Positions 55,134-64,000 of a stretch of DNA of 64,000 bases are shown piece by piece. A model generated the notes under the pieces. It had not been told where the DNA came from. It saw nothing but the letters and a program-made list of their open reading frames with translations, and ran no database searches. The stretch is from Photobacterium chitinilyticum (GTDB taxonomy: Bacteria > Pseudomonadota > Gammaproteobacteria > Enterobacterales > Vibrionaceae). The stretch lies in assembly GCF_004104355.1 (NCBI RefSeq), contig NZ_RJLM01000005.1:372001-436000 (forward strand). Reading direction: 5' to 3'. Numbering within the stretch: the stretch's first letter is position 1; each line of letters starts with the position of its first letter. A program made the translations under genes and the position numbers.

Positions 55134-55236
55134 TTAAATTCTCCCAAACCAACTCAAACACGAGCTGAATAATCATTATTATATTATTTATAGTTGCTTA
55201 ATTAACGGATTAGTAAGAATTTCCTTCGCCCAATAA

Positions 55237-55276
55237 AAAAGCGTGAAGCCGATAATAACTATCGACTTCACGCTTT
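55237..55276. terminator. Hairpin between the synthase and kinase genes
   Basis: Stem AAAAGCGTGAAG / CTTCACGCTTTT with inner CGATA/TATCG pairing; ends the reverse-strand FabY-like transcript. Confidence 0.9.
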
Positions 55277-55290
55277 TAATAATACTTCAG

Positions 55291-57141
55291 CTAACTGTAA
55301 TCAGCATATGGATTTAATTGAGGCAACACAATTTCCTGATCGAACTCCGATAGCTTCATGCTCTCTTGCGTCATTGACACTGATGTTTCATCCATTACAC
55401 GTTCACCAAAGTGGTAACGTATTGTTTCAGTGCCAGTGCAAGCCGCCTTGTCATTTTCGTCAGCGATACGCTTCACCGGTATATTTTTCTCGTGATAAGC
55501 CAGCAGAGCCTTATCACCGTACTTATTGCCAAGCATTGCCAGTGTTTGTGCCGGTGACAGTACCAACCCCGTCGCATTGTTGCCACCAAAACCTTTGGCA
55601 TTAAGGAGCACCGCTTTGTAATCTTCGCCATGTTCACCAGCAAAGGCATGTTCGGTAAGTATATCGAGGTTCGATGTATGCACATCGTCTGCAATATGGT
55701 CGATAGTCGAGATACCCGGGATCCAGCCGTACCGCCAAACACCCAATGAGGCAATGAGCTGATCGCCTGCCGCGACACTCATTGAATGACCAACATAAGA
55801 CTTAATCGCGGTAACAGGCCAACTGTCAATCGCAAATGTCTTCGCAACTTCATTTAGGATATGGCTTTCTGTCACGCGATTTTGCGGGGTACCTGTCCCG
55901 TGAGCCTGGACAAAAGTTTGCTTGACGCCCTCTTCACCCAAAATAGCTTTTGCCAGTGCCGTCGCTTTTGCCACTGTGACATAATTGCCAACCCCTGGCG
56001 CGGAAATGGATTTTTTGTTGGCGTCTGCATTAATAAACACATCGGCAACGGAGCCATAAATGGTAGCCCCCAGCTCTAATGCCAATTCGTCATCCATCAG
56101 AACAACAAACTGCGCTGATTCTGCCATCGTAAAACCAGCATTCGATGAAAACGGACGACATGCACGACAGTTATCAACGCTGTCACTGTCATCAAGAGTT
56201 TTTAATTGCTCATCTTCAGCCAGAGCTCCCATCACACGGAAGCCTTCCATGATCTCGGCAACAACCGGTGCTTCCGCATTACCGACAATCACAACTTTAG
56301 ACTTACCGTGTTGAATGTCATACATACCCTGACGCAGGTTATACAGGAACGTAGCACAAGCCCCCATATTCGTACCGGTAGTACCAACACTGTTAATCAC
56401 ATAGCTATTAATAAAATCTGCCGGCATTTCGGCAAACGATAATGCCATCATTTTAGTACTCACCCGACCACCCGTTAGTGGCGCAGCCAGCATGCCAGCC
56501 AAAGAGTGATCGTCAATTTGTGACAAACCACTTCCAGCATAAACGGAAACTTCATCAGGTTTAACGTGAGTCAGTACCTCTTCCCAATCCACGCCCATGG
56601 AATTCAATGCATCAGATGCACCGTAAACCGTCAGTTTTAAGCCTCGAGGATGAAAGCGTGAATTGTAGAGTTTGCCCGGGTCAAAGCCGGCCGGAATATT
56701 ACCGCCGCTGCTAACCGGAAAAGAAACACGATCCTCAAGCAAAGCACCCAGATCTCCGTTCACAGTGATCTTTACTTTATTACCCAGGTCTTCCAGCACC
56801 CAGTTGTCAGGGATTTTATTGGGTAATTTTGATTTACGCAGGGTAAATGAAATCTGCTCACTTTCACTGCTTAGAGAGGCTTTATATTGGTAAAGCAGGT
56901 TATCAGGGTCGAATGAATCGATACGACGCACTAACGTCCCAGCCTTAATAGCATCAACAAGCTCAGAATCAAGCACTTCACTGTCTGCAAGCCCCATTCG
57001 GAAAGCAAGATCCTTCCAGGTGGTCTGCATCTCGTCATCGGATAATACATCAGCGATCATGCGCTTGTAACTGTGGAAGCCGGAGCTACGCCCCGCAGCA
57101 TTTATTCCGCCAAACCCGACAATTAGAGGTAACTTTGTCAT
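55291..57141 (-). CDS. fabY: FabY-like beta-ketoacyl-ACP synthase
   Basis: A 616-residue synthase far longer than FabB/FabF (about 410). The thiolase-fold Cys-His-His triad is C262 (GTNMGACATF), H414 (VQAHGTGTPQNRVTE) and H452 (SYVGHSMSVAAG). The long N-terminal extension (residues 1-150) and ending VLPQLNPYADYS resemble the Pseudomonas FabY (PA5174) group, which condenses acetyl-CoA with malonyl-ACP to start fatty-acid synthesis in place of FabH. Orthology to FabY is by length and domain pattern, not by alignment. Single gene, terminator downstream. Confidence 0.75.
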   Translation of the reverse strand: MTKLPLIVGFGGINAAGRSSGFHSYKRMIADVLSDDEMQTTWKDLAFRMGLADSEVLDSELVDAIKAGTLVRRIDSFDPDNLLYQYKASLSSESEQISFTLRKSKLPNKIPDNWVLEDLGNKVKITVNGDLGALLEDRVSFPVSSGGNIPAGFDPGKLYNSRFHPRGLKLTVYGASDALNSMGVDWEEVLTHVKPDEVSVYAGSGLSQIDDHSLAGMLAAPLTGGRVSTKMMALSFAEMPADFINSYVINSVGTTGTNMGACATFLYNLRQGMYDIQHGKSKVVIVGNAEAPVVAEIMEGFRVMGALAEDEQLKTLDDSDSVDNCRACRPFSSNAGFTMAESAQFVVLMDDELALELGATIYGSVADVFINADANKKSISAPGVGNYVTVAKATALAKAILGEEGVKQTFVQAHGTGTPQNRVTESHILNEVAKTFAIDSWPVTAIKSYVGHSMSVAAGDQLIASLGVWRYGWIPGISTIDHIADDVHTSNLDILTEHAFAGEHGEDYKAVLLNAKGFGGNNATGLVLSPAQTLAMLGNKYGDKALLAYHEKNIPVKRIADENDKAACTGTETIRYHFGERVMDETSVSMTQESMKLSEFDQEIVLPQLNPYADYS

Positions 57142-57263
57142 CCTAAGCCTATATCTTTTTATTCAGTTGGCCATAGATTACCAATTTACACTGTTCATTC
57201 ATCCCACATATGTGCCAAAATCACCAACGATCAAGCCAATGTATACAACAGAGGTATGCAAAA

Positions 57264-58241
57264 ATGAATGTTGGATTTGTCTTATACCCACGAGCACTAA
57301 TCACTGGCGTCTCACTAGCGGCAGAAATGTTAAGCAGCGCCGCCAGTTTACGTTCTCGCCACCAGCAACGCGAAAAGCCATTTGAAATCAAAATCGTCGC
57401 ACCTTCACTCACACCGCCTAATGTATCGGCAGGGCTCAAACTACAGCCTGACACTACCTTTGATGATAAGAACACTTTCGACATTATCATTTTACCGCCA
57501 ATGTGGGGAAACCCACTCTCCTCGGTTCGTCAGACTCCAGAGATCATTCCTTGGCTTAAACACCAATATCAACAAGGTGCCCAACTCGTTGCAACAGGTA
57601 CTGGTGTCACCTGGCTGGCAGAGACCGGCTTACTGAATAATCAAGTAGCAACAACTCACTGGTACTATTACGAAAAATTTGCTGCCCGTTACCCTAAAAT
57701 CACCCTAAATCGACAGGCTTCCATTACAGGGGCCAGTGGTTTGTTTTGTACTGGCAGCATTAACTCCCAGTCAGAAATGATCCTTTATCTGATTGCCGAA
57801 AACTTCGGTCAGAAGATAGCAGGCATTATCGAGACGCATTTTGGCCACGAAATATCAAAGTCAACCCAGCAACCTTTTTACCAAATTGGCGGCCAATTGC
57901 AGTTTGATGAATCTATAGCCCTTGCTCAAGATTGGATGAAACGACATTTGTCCAAAACCATTACGGCGCAAAATGTTGCTGACCATTGTGGTTTACCGCT
58001 TCGAAGTTTTAACCGCAAGTTTAAAGACCAGGTAGGAGAATCACCGCACCAGTATCTACAAAAAATAAGAATGGAGGCTGCGCAACAGCTCTTACGAGAT
58101 TTTGGCATGTCGGTTCAAGATGTTGCCGAGCAAGTAGGCTATAAAGACTCCTACCACTTCTCAACCCGTTTTCAGCAACAATTTAGTATTACACCTAGCC
58201 AATACCGTCGAATGGTCAAAGCTAAAATCTATAACCCCTAA
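57264..58241 (+). CDS. GlxA-type AraC regulator with DJ-1/PfpI sensor domain
   Basis: Start at the ATG giving MNVGFVLYPRALITGVSLAA, after GAGG. The 325-residue protein has an N-terminal DJ-1/PfpI-like domain (residues about 1-190; IIILPPMWGNPLSS, ATGTGVTWLAETGLLNNQ) whose elbow position holds Gly-Thr rather than the catalytic Cys, so it is a sensor not an enzyme, and a C-terminal AraC double HTH (VADHCGLPLRSFNRKFKDQV, VQDVAEQVGYKDSYHFSTRF). GlxA-family members control catabolism of glycine betaine, carnitine, arginine and similar. Divergent from the FabY-like gene. Confidence 0.9.
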   Translation: MNVGFVLYPRALITGVSLAAEMLSSAASLRSRHQQREKPFEIKIVAPSLTPPNVSAGLKLQPDTTFDDKNTFDIIILPPMWGNPLSSVRQTPEIIPWLKHQYQQGAQLVATGTGVTWLAETGLLNNQVATTHWYYYEKFAARYPKITLNRQASITGASGLFCTGSINSQSEMILYLIAENFGQKIAGIIETHFGHEISKSTQQPFYQIGGQLQFDESIALAQDWMKRHLSKTITAQNVADHCGLPLRSFNRKFKDQVGESPHQYLQKIRMEAAQQLLRDFGMSVQDVAEQVGYKDSYHFSTRFQQQFSITPSQYRRMVKAKIYNP

Positions 58242-58337
58242 ACACTCGCATTTTTGCAATTTGTTTTCAAAATGAGACATATGCAAACGGGAGCTATTAC
58301 TAAGCTTTATCTTAATATTCGGCTGGGGTTAAGTTAT

Positions 58338-58874
58338 ATGAGTTGTTGTATTTTCACACGTTGGTCCACTAAATCTTTTCTCTTTCTGTGCCTTCTCTCT
58401 TTACAAGTACAAGCAGAATTACTCCCGACCAGCACTACCCAACTTAATGAAAAAAGCTGCCGCATGGATTTGTATCACCTGAAAAAGAATGAACAAAAGC
58501 AGTTTGAAAGCAATCTTCAATTAGCGATGATCACTGACAACATCCACAGGCAACGTTATATTGCGATAAAAGCCGACATTAACCATCCTCAAGGGTTTGA
58601 AAATATCGGCTATTATCGCTCAGGTCACCCCGTTGAGGTTTTCACTGCTAATTGGCGTAAAAACAGTAACAAGTACAGTATTACGCGACTAGTCATGCTC
58701 GGAGGGACCAGTGATAGACAAGCCTTTGATGTATTTACACAACTAATAAAACAAGACAACGGACACCTTGAACTTCGAGCTTCGAACAAGCGCTACCACT
58801 TCACGGCAAAGAACAAAGACCTTAATGATTTTCTCAGGTGCCTCAAGCAACACCAAAGAAGCGCCAACAAGTAA
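58338..58874 (+). CDS. Secreted hypothetical protein
   Basis: Start at the ATG giving MSCCIFTRWSTKSFLFLCLL, which yields a signal peptide cleaved near VQA-E; the longer frame is unlikely. The mature part of about 150 residues is mixed alpha/beta: FESNLQLAMITDNIHRQRYI, AIKADINHPQGFENIGYYRS and a strand-rich end with a Cys (FLRCLKQHQRS). No family recognised. It follows the GlxA-like gene by about 96 bp on the same strand and could be co-transcribed. Confidence 0.6.
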   Translation: MSCCIFTRWSTKSFLFLCLLSLQVQAELLPTSTTQLNEKSCRMDLYHLKKNEQKQFESNLQLAMITDNIHRQRYIAIKADINHPQGFENIGYYRSGHPVEVFTANWRKNSNKYSITRLVMLGGTSDRQAFDVFTQLIKQDNGHLELRASNKRYHFTAKNKDLNDFLRCLKQHQRSANK

Positions 58875-59320
58875 TTAACACCATTTTTTTGACACTGCCT
58901 GATTCATTAAGTTGAAACCAATACTCATCCAGTAGCATCACCAACGCCACTTACACCGCGTATTTTTCACTACATACTTTTTACTGCGCCATTACAAAAC
59001 AAGCGACCGAATCAAGCATCCGGCCACATCACATCCGAACAGGCTAAAAACAACACCCAACCTCAATATCACTCTCACAACTTAAATAACATATAAATAA
59101 ACTTTTAAAGTTAAATATTCTTAATAGAGTAAAAATTCCACATTTAAAAAGCCCAATAACAGTCAAAAATGTGACAAAATATCAGGAACAATGGCTTTAC
59201 GAAAACATTTGACAACAAACATCATTGCAACATATTAAAAACAACTGAAAGCCATTTATTGATGAATGGATAACACTTTAATGCAGTACATAAGTACCTA
59301 AAACCGAGAGGAACGGTAGT
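58875..59320 (+). other. AT-rich intergenic region before the chemoreceptor gene
   Basis: 446 bp with no open frame I would trust on either strand. A half CRP-like TGTGA at about 59171 lacks a second half-site. It probably holds the promoter of the chemoreceptor gene. Confidence 0.5.
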
Positions 59321-61198
59321 TTGAACCTTTCTATAAAAAACAAGCTTTCCCTAACATTTGCTGGAATTATCCTGCTTATCGCTGCTGTGCAAACATGGCT
59401 CACCAGCGAACGACTTACAGACGAGGCAAATCGTTCAACCCAACAATTAGCAAGCTCACTCACACAGTCAAACATCAGTACTATTAGCCAATGGCTTGAA
59501 AGTAAAACGAAAATCGTCCAAGCATCTATTGACGGATTTAACCAGCAAGCTGAACCAACAGCCTCTCTGGCACAAGCAATCTCTTCCGGTGATTTTGATT
59601 TGGTTTACGCAGGTACCCAGCAAGGTGAAATGCTCACCGGCAAAGCAGTTACTTTCCCGGCTGGTTATGATCCGCGTCAACGCCCATGGTATAAAGATGC
59701 AACCGCGGCAAATGGGCTTGTCGTTACCACTCCGTATACTGACGCAGCTTCTGGCAAGCTCGTAATTACTATAGCGAAACCGTTTAACGCTAAAATGAAT
59801 AGTGGTGTAATTGCCGGCGACGTCTCTATTGATGCACTCGTCGAGGACATCTTGGCAATCAACCAAGAAGGTGTATTCGCAACCCTCTTCAGTGGTGACG
59901 GTACGATTATCGCTCACCCCAACCAATCTCTGACACTAAAACCAACCTCAGAGATGAATCCTGCATTTAATACTAGCTTAATCAGAAAGGTGGCTTCCCA
60001 AAGTGACCTTGTCACACTTAATGTTTCAGGTACTGAAAGTTTAGTTAGTATCCGACAAATTCCGGGAACTGACTGGTACTTCTCTTTAATTCTCGACAAA
60101 TCTGTTGCTTATGCCCACGTCAGTGAAGCATTAGTCGATGCCATAATCAGTGTCATCGTCCAACTTATTTTGGTGCTAGGCGTAGCAACGTTCCTTATTT
60201 CGCGCGCGTTAAAGCCACTCGATACGCTATCAGAGGCAATGGAAGACCTCTCGCAAGGTAACGGTGATCTAACTCGTCGTATTAGCTTTGATCAAGATGA
60301 CGAAATCGGTCGCCTTGGCAAACACGTTAATGCATTCATCGAAAAACTGCATGTTTCTATAACGGGTATTTCAGGCTCTTCTGAACACCTTTCTCAGCAA
60401 GCTAAAGACAGCCATGATCTGGCATTACAGACCAGTGAAGCCTTGAGCGTGCAATTAAATGAAATTTCACAGATTGCGACAGCAATTCATGAAATGTCTG
60501 CAACAGCTCAAGAGGTTGCCAGTCATGCTGAACAAACAGCGGGGGCCGCTGTCGCTTCTCAGGATAGCTGCAACGAAGGCAAACAGGTGATCAGCCGTAA
60601 TCAGGAATCAATCACCCACCTTGCTAACCATGTAGAAGATGCAGCAAGCATTATCAAAGAGCTAGAGAACAACGCTCAAGGTATCAATGCCATTTTGTCG
60701 ACTATTCAAGATATTGCCGAACAAACAAACTTACTTGCTCTAAATGCCGCAATTGAAGCCGCGCGTGCTGGTGATCAAGGACGTGGCTTTGCCGTTGTTG
60801 CTGATGAAGTCCGCGTATTGTCACAGCGTACGCATAGTTCGACTGAAGAAATTCGTGGCATGATTGAGACGCTGCAGCGTAATACTCACAATGCCGTTGA
60901 TACCATGCAGCAGAGCCAGTCACTAGCAACAAGCAGTGTCGATGATGCCAATAATGCAACCAATGCGCTCGAACGTATTACTGAGTCTATTCAGCATATT
61001 TCAGACATGGCGACTCAGATTTCTAGCGCCGCCGAAGAGCAACGTGCCGTTACTGATGAAATAAGCAGAAATACCCAGGCCGTCAACGATGTATCTGATC
61101 AGCTTTCAACAGAAGCACAAGATGCACAGAAGCTGTCTGAGGAGCTCAATGACATCGCTCAACACCTGAATACGGAAGTTAGCAAATTTAGGATCTGA
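59321..61198 (+). CDS. Methyl-accepting chemotaxis protein with dCache_1 sensor
   Basis: Starts at TTG with GAGGAACG upstream; 625 residues. One membrane helix ([18 protein letters not shown]), a periplasmic dCache_1 domain (about 30-270), second helix (about 275-297), HAMP and a cytoplasmic signalling hairpin ([20 protein letters not shown] tip). The sensor contains [11 protein letters not shown], then [18 protein letters not shown] and [10 protein letters not shown], matching the R-x-W-Y, Y and D positions of the amino-acid-binding dCache motif of PctA and Mlp37. Predicted to steer toward amino acids. No C-terminal CheR-tethering pentapeptide is seen; it ends NTEVSKFRI. Confidence 0.93.
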   Translation: MNLSIKNKLSLTFAGIILLIAAVQTWLTSERLTDEANRSTQQLASSLTQSNISTISQWLESKTKIVQASIDGFNQQAEPTASLAQAISSGDFDLVYAGTQQGEMLTGKAVTFPAGYDPRQRPWYKDATAANGLVVTTPYTDAASGKLVITIAKPFNAKMNSGVIAGDVSIDALVEDILAINQEGVFATLFSGDGTIIAHPNQSLTLKPTSEMNPAFNTSLIRKVASQSDLVTLNVSGTESLVSIRQIPGTDWYFSLILDKSVAYAHVSEALVDAIISVIVQLILVLGVATFLISRALKPLDTLSEAMEDLSQGNGDLTRRISFDQDDEIGRLGKHVNAFIEKLHVSITGISGSSEHLSQQAKDSHDLALQTSEALSVQLNEISQIATAIHEMSATAQEVASHAEQTAGAAVASQDSCNEGKQVISRNQESITHLANHVEDAASIIKELENNAQGINAILSTIQDIAEQTNLLALNAAIEAARAGDQGRGFAVVADEVRVLSQRTHSSTEEIRGMIETLQRNTHNAVDTMQQSQSLATSSVDDANNATNALERITESIQHISDMATQISSAAEEQRAVTDEISRNTQAVNDVSDQLSTEAQDAQKLSEELNDIAQHLNTEVSKFRI

Positions 61199-61236
61199 TA
61201 ACACGCCACAAGTCTGTTACAACAGCCTATAAAAAC

Positions 61237-61270
61237 AAAAACGCCAGCGAGAAGTTTCGCTGGCGTTTTT
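61237..61270 (+). terminator. Terminator after the chemoreceptor gene
   Basis: Perfect 14-bp stem AAAAACGCCAGCGA / TCGCTGGCGTTTTT with a 6-nt loop. Confidence 0.95.
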
Positions 61271-61310
61271 TTCGTGTCGGGGCACAGCCCCGGCACTCTG
61301 TGTTTTTGTG

Positions 61311-61613
61311 TTATGACGACTGAGGCAATTGATTAAATTGACCAGCACTTGTTTGAGCTTGGCTGCGGTTTGAGCCTTGAGGCTTGTCAGTAATATCATC
61401 AAACTCGCCATCAATCACTGTCGAGTTATTCTCGTGAGCACCGCTCTGGCTTTGCTGTTTTACCGCTTCTGCATACGCAGCAGCCACTTTCTTCTTGATA
61501 AATGGACGGGCAATCAGTGCAGCAATACCTATGAACAACCCCATGATCGCTGCCAGTGTCACAGTAAAGAAACCAACAATAAGCGCGATTACTCCAGCAA
61601 CAAAATTCTTCAT
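61311..61613 (-). CDS. Small membrane protein with disordered tail
   Basis: A 100-residue protein: residues 1-40 are two abutting hydrophobic helices (FVAGVIALIVGFFTVTLAAI, GLFIGIAALIARPF), then basic KKKV and a Gln/Ser/Asn-rich tail ending GQFNQLPQSS. It resembles inner-membrane proteins with unknown function found near regulators in marine bacteria. Preceded by no ribosome site except GAGG about nine bases upstream (AGAGAGAAAGAGG). Confidence 0.65.
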   Translation of the reverse strand: MKNFVAGVIALIVGFFTVTLAAIMGLFIGIAALIARPFIKKKVAAAYAEAVKQQSQSGAHENNSTVIDGEFDDITDKPQGSNRSQAQTSAGQFNQLPQSS

Positions 61614-61782
61614 ATTCTGCCTCTTTCTCTCTAGTCATCTTCATTTCTATGCTGTGTAGTCTAGCTGAATGAAAATGAATCAAGCATGAACAAAAATGTT
61701 ATCTACATCCAGAAAGGATATTGCTCTCCTATTATTATTGCTGCTAATATCACCGGCACTGTTTATTTATACAGATCACGTA

Positions 61783-62946
61783 ATGATCACTACACTATCT
61801 ATCAGTAACTATCGTTCTATACTCCAGCTGACTATGCCACTTGGCCCGCTTAATGTTATTACAGGCACCAATGGAAGCGGTAAATCAAACTTGTATCGTG
61901 CTCTTAGGCTGTTGGCAGAAACAGCACAAGGTGGCGTAGTGAATTCGTTGGCATCTGAAGGTGGGCTTGATTCTACTTTCTGGGCCGGACCGGAAAACAT
62001 TTCAGCTTCAATGCGACGCGGTGATGTGCCGATTCAAAGTGTCGTGCGACAAGAAGTAAGACGACTTCGACTCGGTTTTTCTACAGAAGAGTTCGGTTAT
62101 TCTATTTCTCTCGGCCTACCCGAGCCCTCCCAATCTGCTTTTGGACTTGACCCTGAAATAAAACAGGAAAGCATCTGGAGCGGGCCATTCTTTCGCCCGG
62201 CAAGCCAATTGGTGGCTCGTCAAGGCCCGCTGATCAGAATTAGAGAGAAAAGAAGCTGGCAGATTGCTTCTCAGCATATCAGCCATTTCAATAGTATGTT
62301 TGATCAGATCGCAGATCCTGCTGCCGCGCCTGAAGTCTTCCATATGCGAGAACGAATTCGCAGCTGGCGATTTTATGACCACTTCCGTACTGATAAAGAA
62401 GCGCCTGCCCGACAGCCACAACTGGGAACACGCACTCCTGTTCTCCATCATGACGGTAGAGATTTAGCCGCCGCTCTGCAGACCATCCGCGAAATTGGTG
62501 ATAAAACTGCACTCGACAAAGCCATTAACGATGCTTTTCCCGGTGCACGTATTAATATCGTCCAACACGAAGATGGACGATTCTCATTAGGATTCTATCA
62601 AGAAGGTTTATTACGTCCTCTCACTGGCGGCGAGCTCTCCGACGGAACACTCCGTTACCTGTTATTGATCGCCGCATTGCTTACACCTCGCCCTCCAAGC
62701 CTGATGGTACTAAATGAGCCTGAAACTAGCTTACATCCAGATCTATTGCCAGCTTTAGCCAAGTTAATCATTCACGCATCGGAAAACTCTCAGGTATGGG
62801 TTGTTTCCCACGCGAGTCGGCTTATAGCCGCTTTAAACGAACACCCAGACTGTCATGCTGTCGAACTGGATAAAGAGCTGGGACAAACCACTATTCGCGG
62901 TCAGGGCATGCTCGACGAACCACCATGGTACTGGCCGGATAAATAG
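61783..62946 (+). CDS. AAA-family ATPase of the OLD/RecF-like group
   Basis: Start at the ATG giving MITTLSISNYRSILQLTMPL, the usual first strand of such ATPases; the longer frame adds a hydrophobic stretch that looks non-coding. The 387-residue protein has Walker A GTNGSGKS, a signature-like LTGGELSDGTLRYLLLIAAL, Walker B LMVLNEPETSLHPDLL and the H-loop VVSHASRLI. There is no fused TOPRIM or HNH domain, so it is not a complete OLD or Gabija protein. No partner gene is adjacent. Role unknown; DNA repair or anti-phage defence are both possible. Confidence 0.82.
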   Translation: MITTLSISNYRSILQLTMPLGPLNVITGTNGSGKSNLYRALRLLAETAQGGVVNSLASEGGLDSTFWAGPENISASMRRGDVPIQSVVRQEVRRLRLGFSTEEFGYSISLGLPEPSQSAFGLDPEIKQESIWSGPFFRPASQLVARQGPLIRIREKRSWQIASQHISHFNSMFDQIADPAAAPEVFHMRERIRSWRFYDHFRTDKEAPARQPQLGTRTPVLHHDGRDLAAALQTIREIGDKTALDKAINDAFPGARINIVQHEDGRFSLGFYQEGLLRPLTGGELSDGTLRYLLLIAALLTPRPPSLMVLNEPETSLHPDLLPALAKLIIHASENSQVWVVSHASRLIAALNEHPDCHAVELDKELGQTTIRGQGMLDEPPWYWPDK

Positions 62947-63137
62947 TCATGGTCGCTTTAAGGTCGGGGCTGAAATGCCAATATGAGAGAATGTACGAGG
63001 ATAAGGCATCGACATAAATTGATTCCTCTTGCCTTCATCACTGCTCTCTCAACTGTGCTTAGCATCAAGTTTTTCCTTGAAAAATATATACTATCAAATA
63101 TTCTTATTTTAATAATTTTTTGTTATCAACTGTAATC

Positions 63138-64000
63138 ATGATAAACACCCAATGGCTCCAAACCTTCATCATGTTGGTCGAAGTGGGACATTTCACCCAA
63201 ACGGCTGAAAAATTGTTCATGACTCAACCCGGCGTCAGCCAGCATATTAAGAAATTGGAACAGCAAACCGGTACGCCTTTACTGCAGCGATTCGGCAAGC
63301 GGTTTGAACTCACCCCAGCCGGCGAAACCCTCTATCGCTATGGCTGCCGCCGTCGTGACGAAGAGTCAGCGTTATACCAAGAGTTACAAAACGATGACCC
63401 TTTCGCTGGAGAATGCCGACTAGCCTGTTCCGGAGCATTGGCCACATACCTATATCCACATTTTTTACAACATCAACTGGCACACCCCGATCTTACTATC
63501 CAACTTGAAGCCGCACCGAATAAACGTATTATTGAGAGCCTCAATACCAACCAAATAGAACTTGGCATAATTACGCAAAAGGTATCGTCAGCAGAATTAG
63601 AGCAAGAAGCCGTTGGTATCGATCTTTTATGCCTAGTCGTTCCTGCTGGAATGAAAACTAGTGAAATGAATATGGATCAGCTTAACCATCTTGGATTTAT
63701 CAACCATCCTGATGGCGAGCATTATGTCAGCCAGGTAATTCAGGCTAATTTTGATAGTAAGTTTAATAGTATTGAAACATTGAATGTTGCTGGTTATATA
63801 AACCAGCTTAGCCAAATACTCTTACCAGTATCTCTAGGATTAGGTTATACCGTATTACCGGAAAAAGCAGTGAATAGCTTTCCCGAACAATCAGACATAC
63901 ATATTGTTTCGCTAAATAAGTCTGTCTATGAGAAGCTATATCTGATCAGGAAAAAGCATCGTCCACTTCCAAAACGGTATGAATACTTCATCCACCAAAT
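63138..64000 (+). CDS. LysR-family regulator, 3' end outside the window
   Basis: The frame is open from the ATG giving MINTQWLQTFIMLVEVGHFT to the window edge (287 codons of an expected 290-300). The HTH reads EKLFMTQPGVSQHIKKLEQQ followed by LLQRFGKRFELTPAGETLYR, and the effector domain includes PDLTIQLEAAPNKRIIESLN. Nearly the whole protein is present, only the last residues are lost. The gene lies 190 bp after the AAA ATPase and could regulate a gene beyond the window. Confidence 0.92.
   Translation, partial: MINTQWLQTFIMLVEVGHFTQTAEKLFMTQPGVSQHIKKLEQQTGTPLLQRFGKRFELTPAGETLYRYGCRRRDEESALYQELQNDDPFAGECRLACSGALATYLYPHFLQHQLAHPDLTIQLEAAPNKRIIESLNTNQIELGIITQKVSSAELEQEAVGIDLLCLVVPAGMKTSEMNMDQLNHLGFINHPDGEHYVSQVIQANFDSKFNSIETLNVAGYINQLSQILLPVSLGLGYTVLPEKAVNSFPEQSDIHIVSLNKSVYEKLYLIRKKHRPLPKRYEYFIHQ

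Overview
The window is ordinary chromosome of a gammaproteobacterium, most probably a marine Vibrionaceae member (Photobacterium/Vibrio relatives). The inference rests on content: a YibL-family protein, DUF3859 and DUF1840 proteins, TPP-switched thiM, a dCache chemoreceptor of the Mlp37/PctA type, a FabY-like ketoacyl synthase, YfcC and B12-salvage genes. Genes are densely packed on both strands and many convergent pairs share a perfect bidirectional hairpin terminator. I see no insertion sequence, prophage, CRISPR array, rRNA or tRNA. The first gene (thiM) and last gene (a LysR regulator) run off the window.

Layout. 0-6.6 kb: thiM with its TPP riboswitch, two AraC-type regulators, a periplasmic YHS protein, a haem-binding ethylbenzene-dehydrogenase-like protein divergent from Hsp20 with an FNR-like box between them, and a DUF3859 protein. 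6.7-16.4 kb: an M16 lipoprotein peptidase, a DnaQ-like exonuclease, a PH-domain protein, an esterase, a glycine-zipper lipoprotein, a stand-alone RodA-like glycosyltransferase, metY and an endonuclease/exonuclease/phosphatase protein. 16.6-20.9 kb: a MarR regulator facing a tightly overlapping three-gene operon (TackOD1 zinc-ribbon/degenerate-GGDEF protein, GT2 polysaccharide synthase, HlyD-type adaptor). This is the best candidate for an incompletely described system: a likely synthase-dependent glycan export machine with an unusual cytoplasmic controller.

21-33.6 kb: an outer-membrane protein, an ABM monooxygenase, a periplasmic 5'-nucleotidase, YfcC, a DJ-1/PfpI protein, DUF1840, a rhomboid protease, a crotonase, two uncharacterised lipoproteins, and a LysR regulator divergent from a quinone oxidoreductase. 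33.6-35.1 kb: an arsenite module (acr3, arsR) in which each gene has a near-identical 16-bp operator-like site and a terminator separates the two. 35.2-43.4 kb: a DUF4136 lipoprotein, aroG with a TyrR box, a complete polar amino-acid ABC transporter (ATPase, permease, binding protein, permease), then cobU-cobC-cobQ.

43.6-64 kb: a CPBP protease, a YgiW/BOF stress protein, two alpha/beta hydrolases, a MATE exporter, a MazG-like pyrophosphohydrolase, yibL, a 51-residue zinc-ribbon protein preceded by a CRP-like site, a hybrid histidine kinase with a haem c motif and a hexanucleotide repeat, an RhlE helicase, a PfkB kinase, a FabY-like synthase, a GlxA-type regulator, a chemoreceptor, a small membrane protein, an AAA ATPase and the truncated LysR gene. 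Start codons were moved inward from the longest open frame wherever a Shine-Dalgarno sequence, signal peptide or family alignment supported it.
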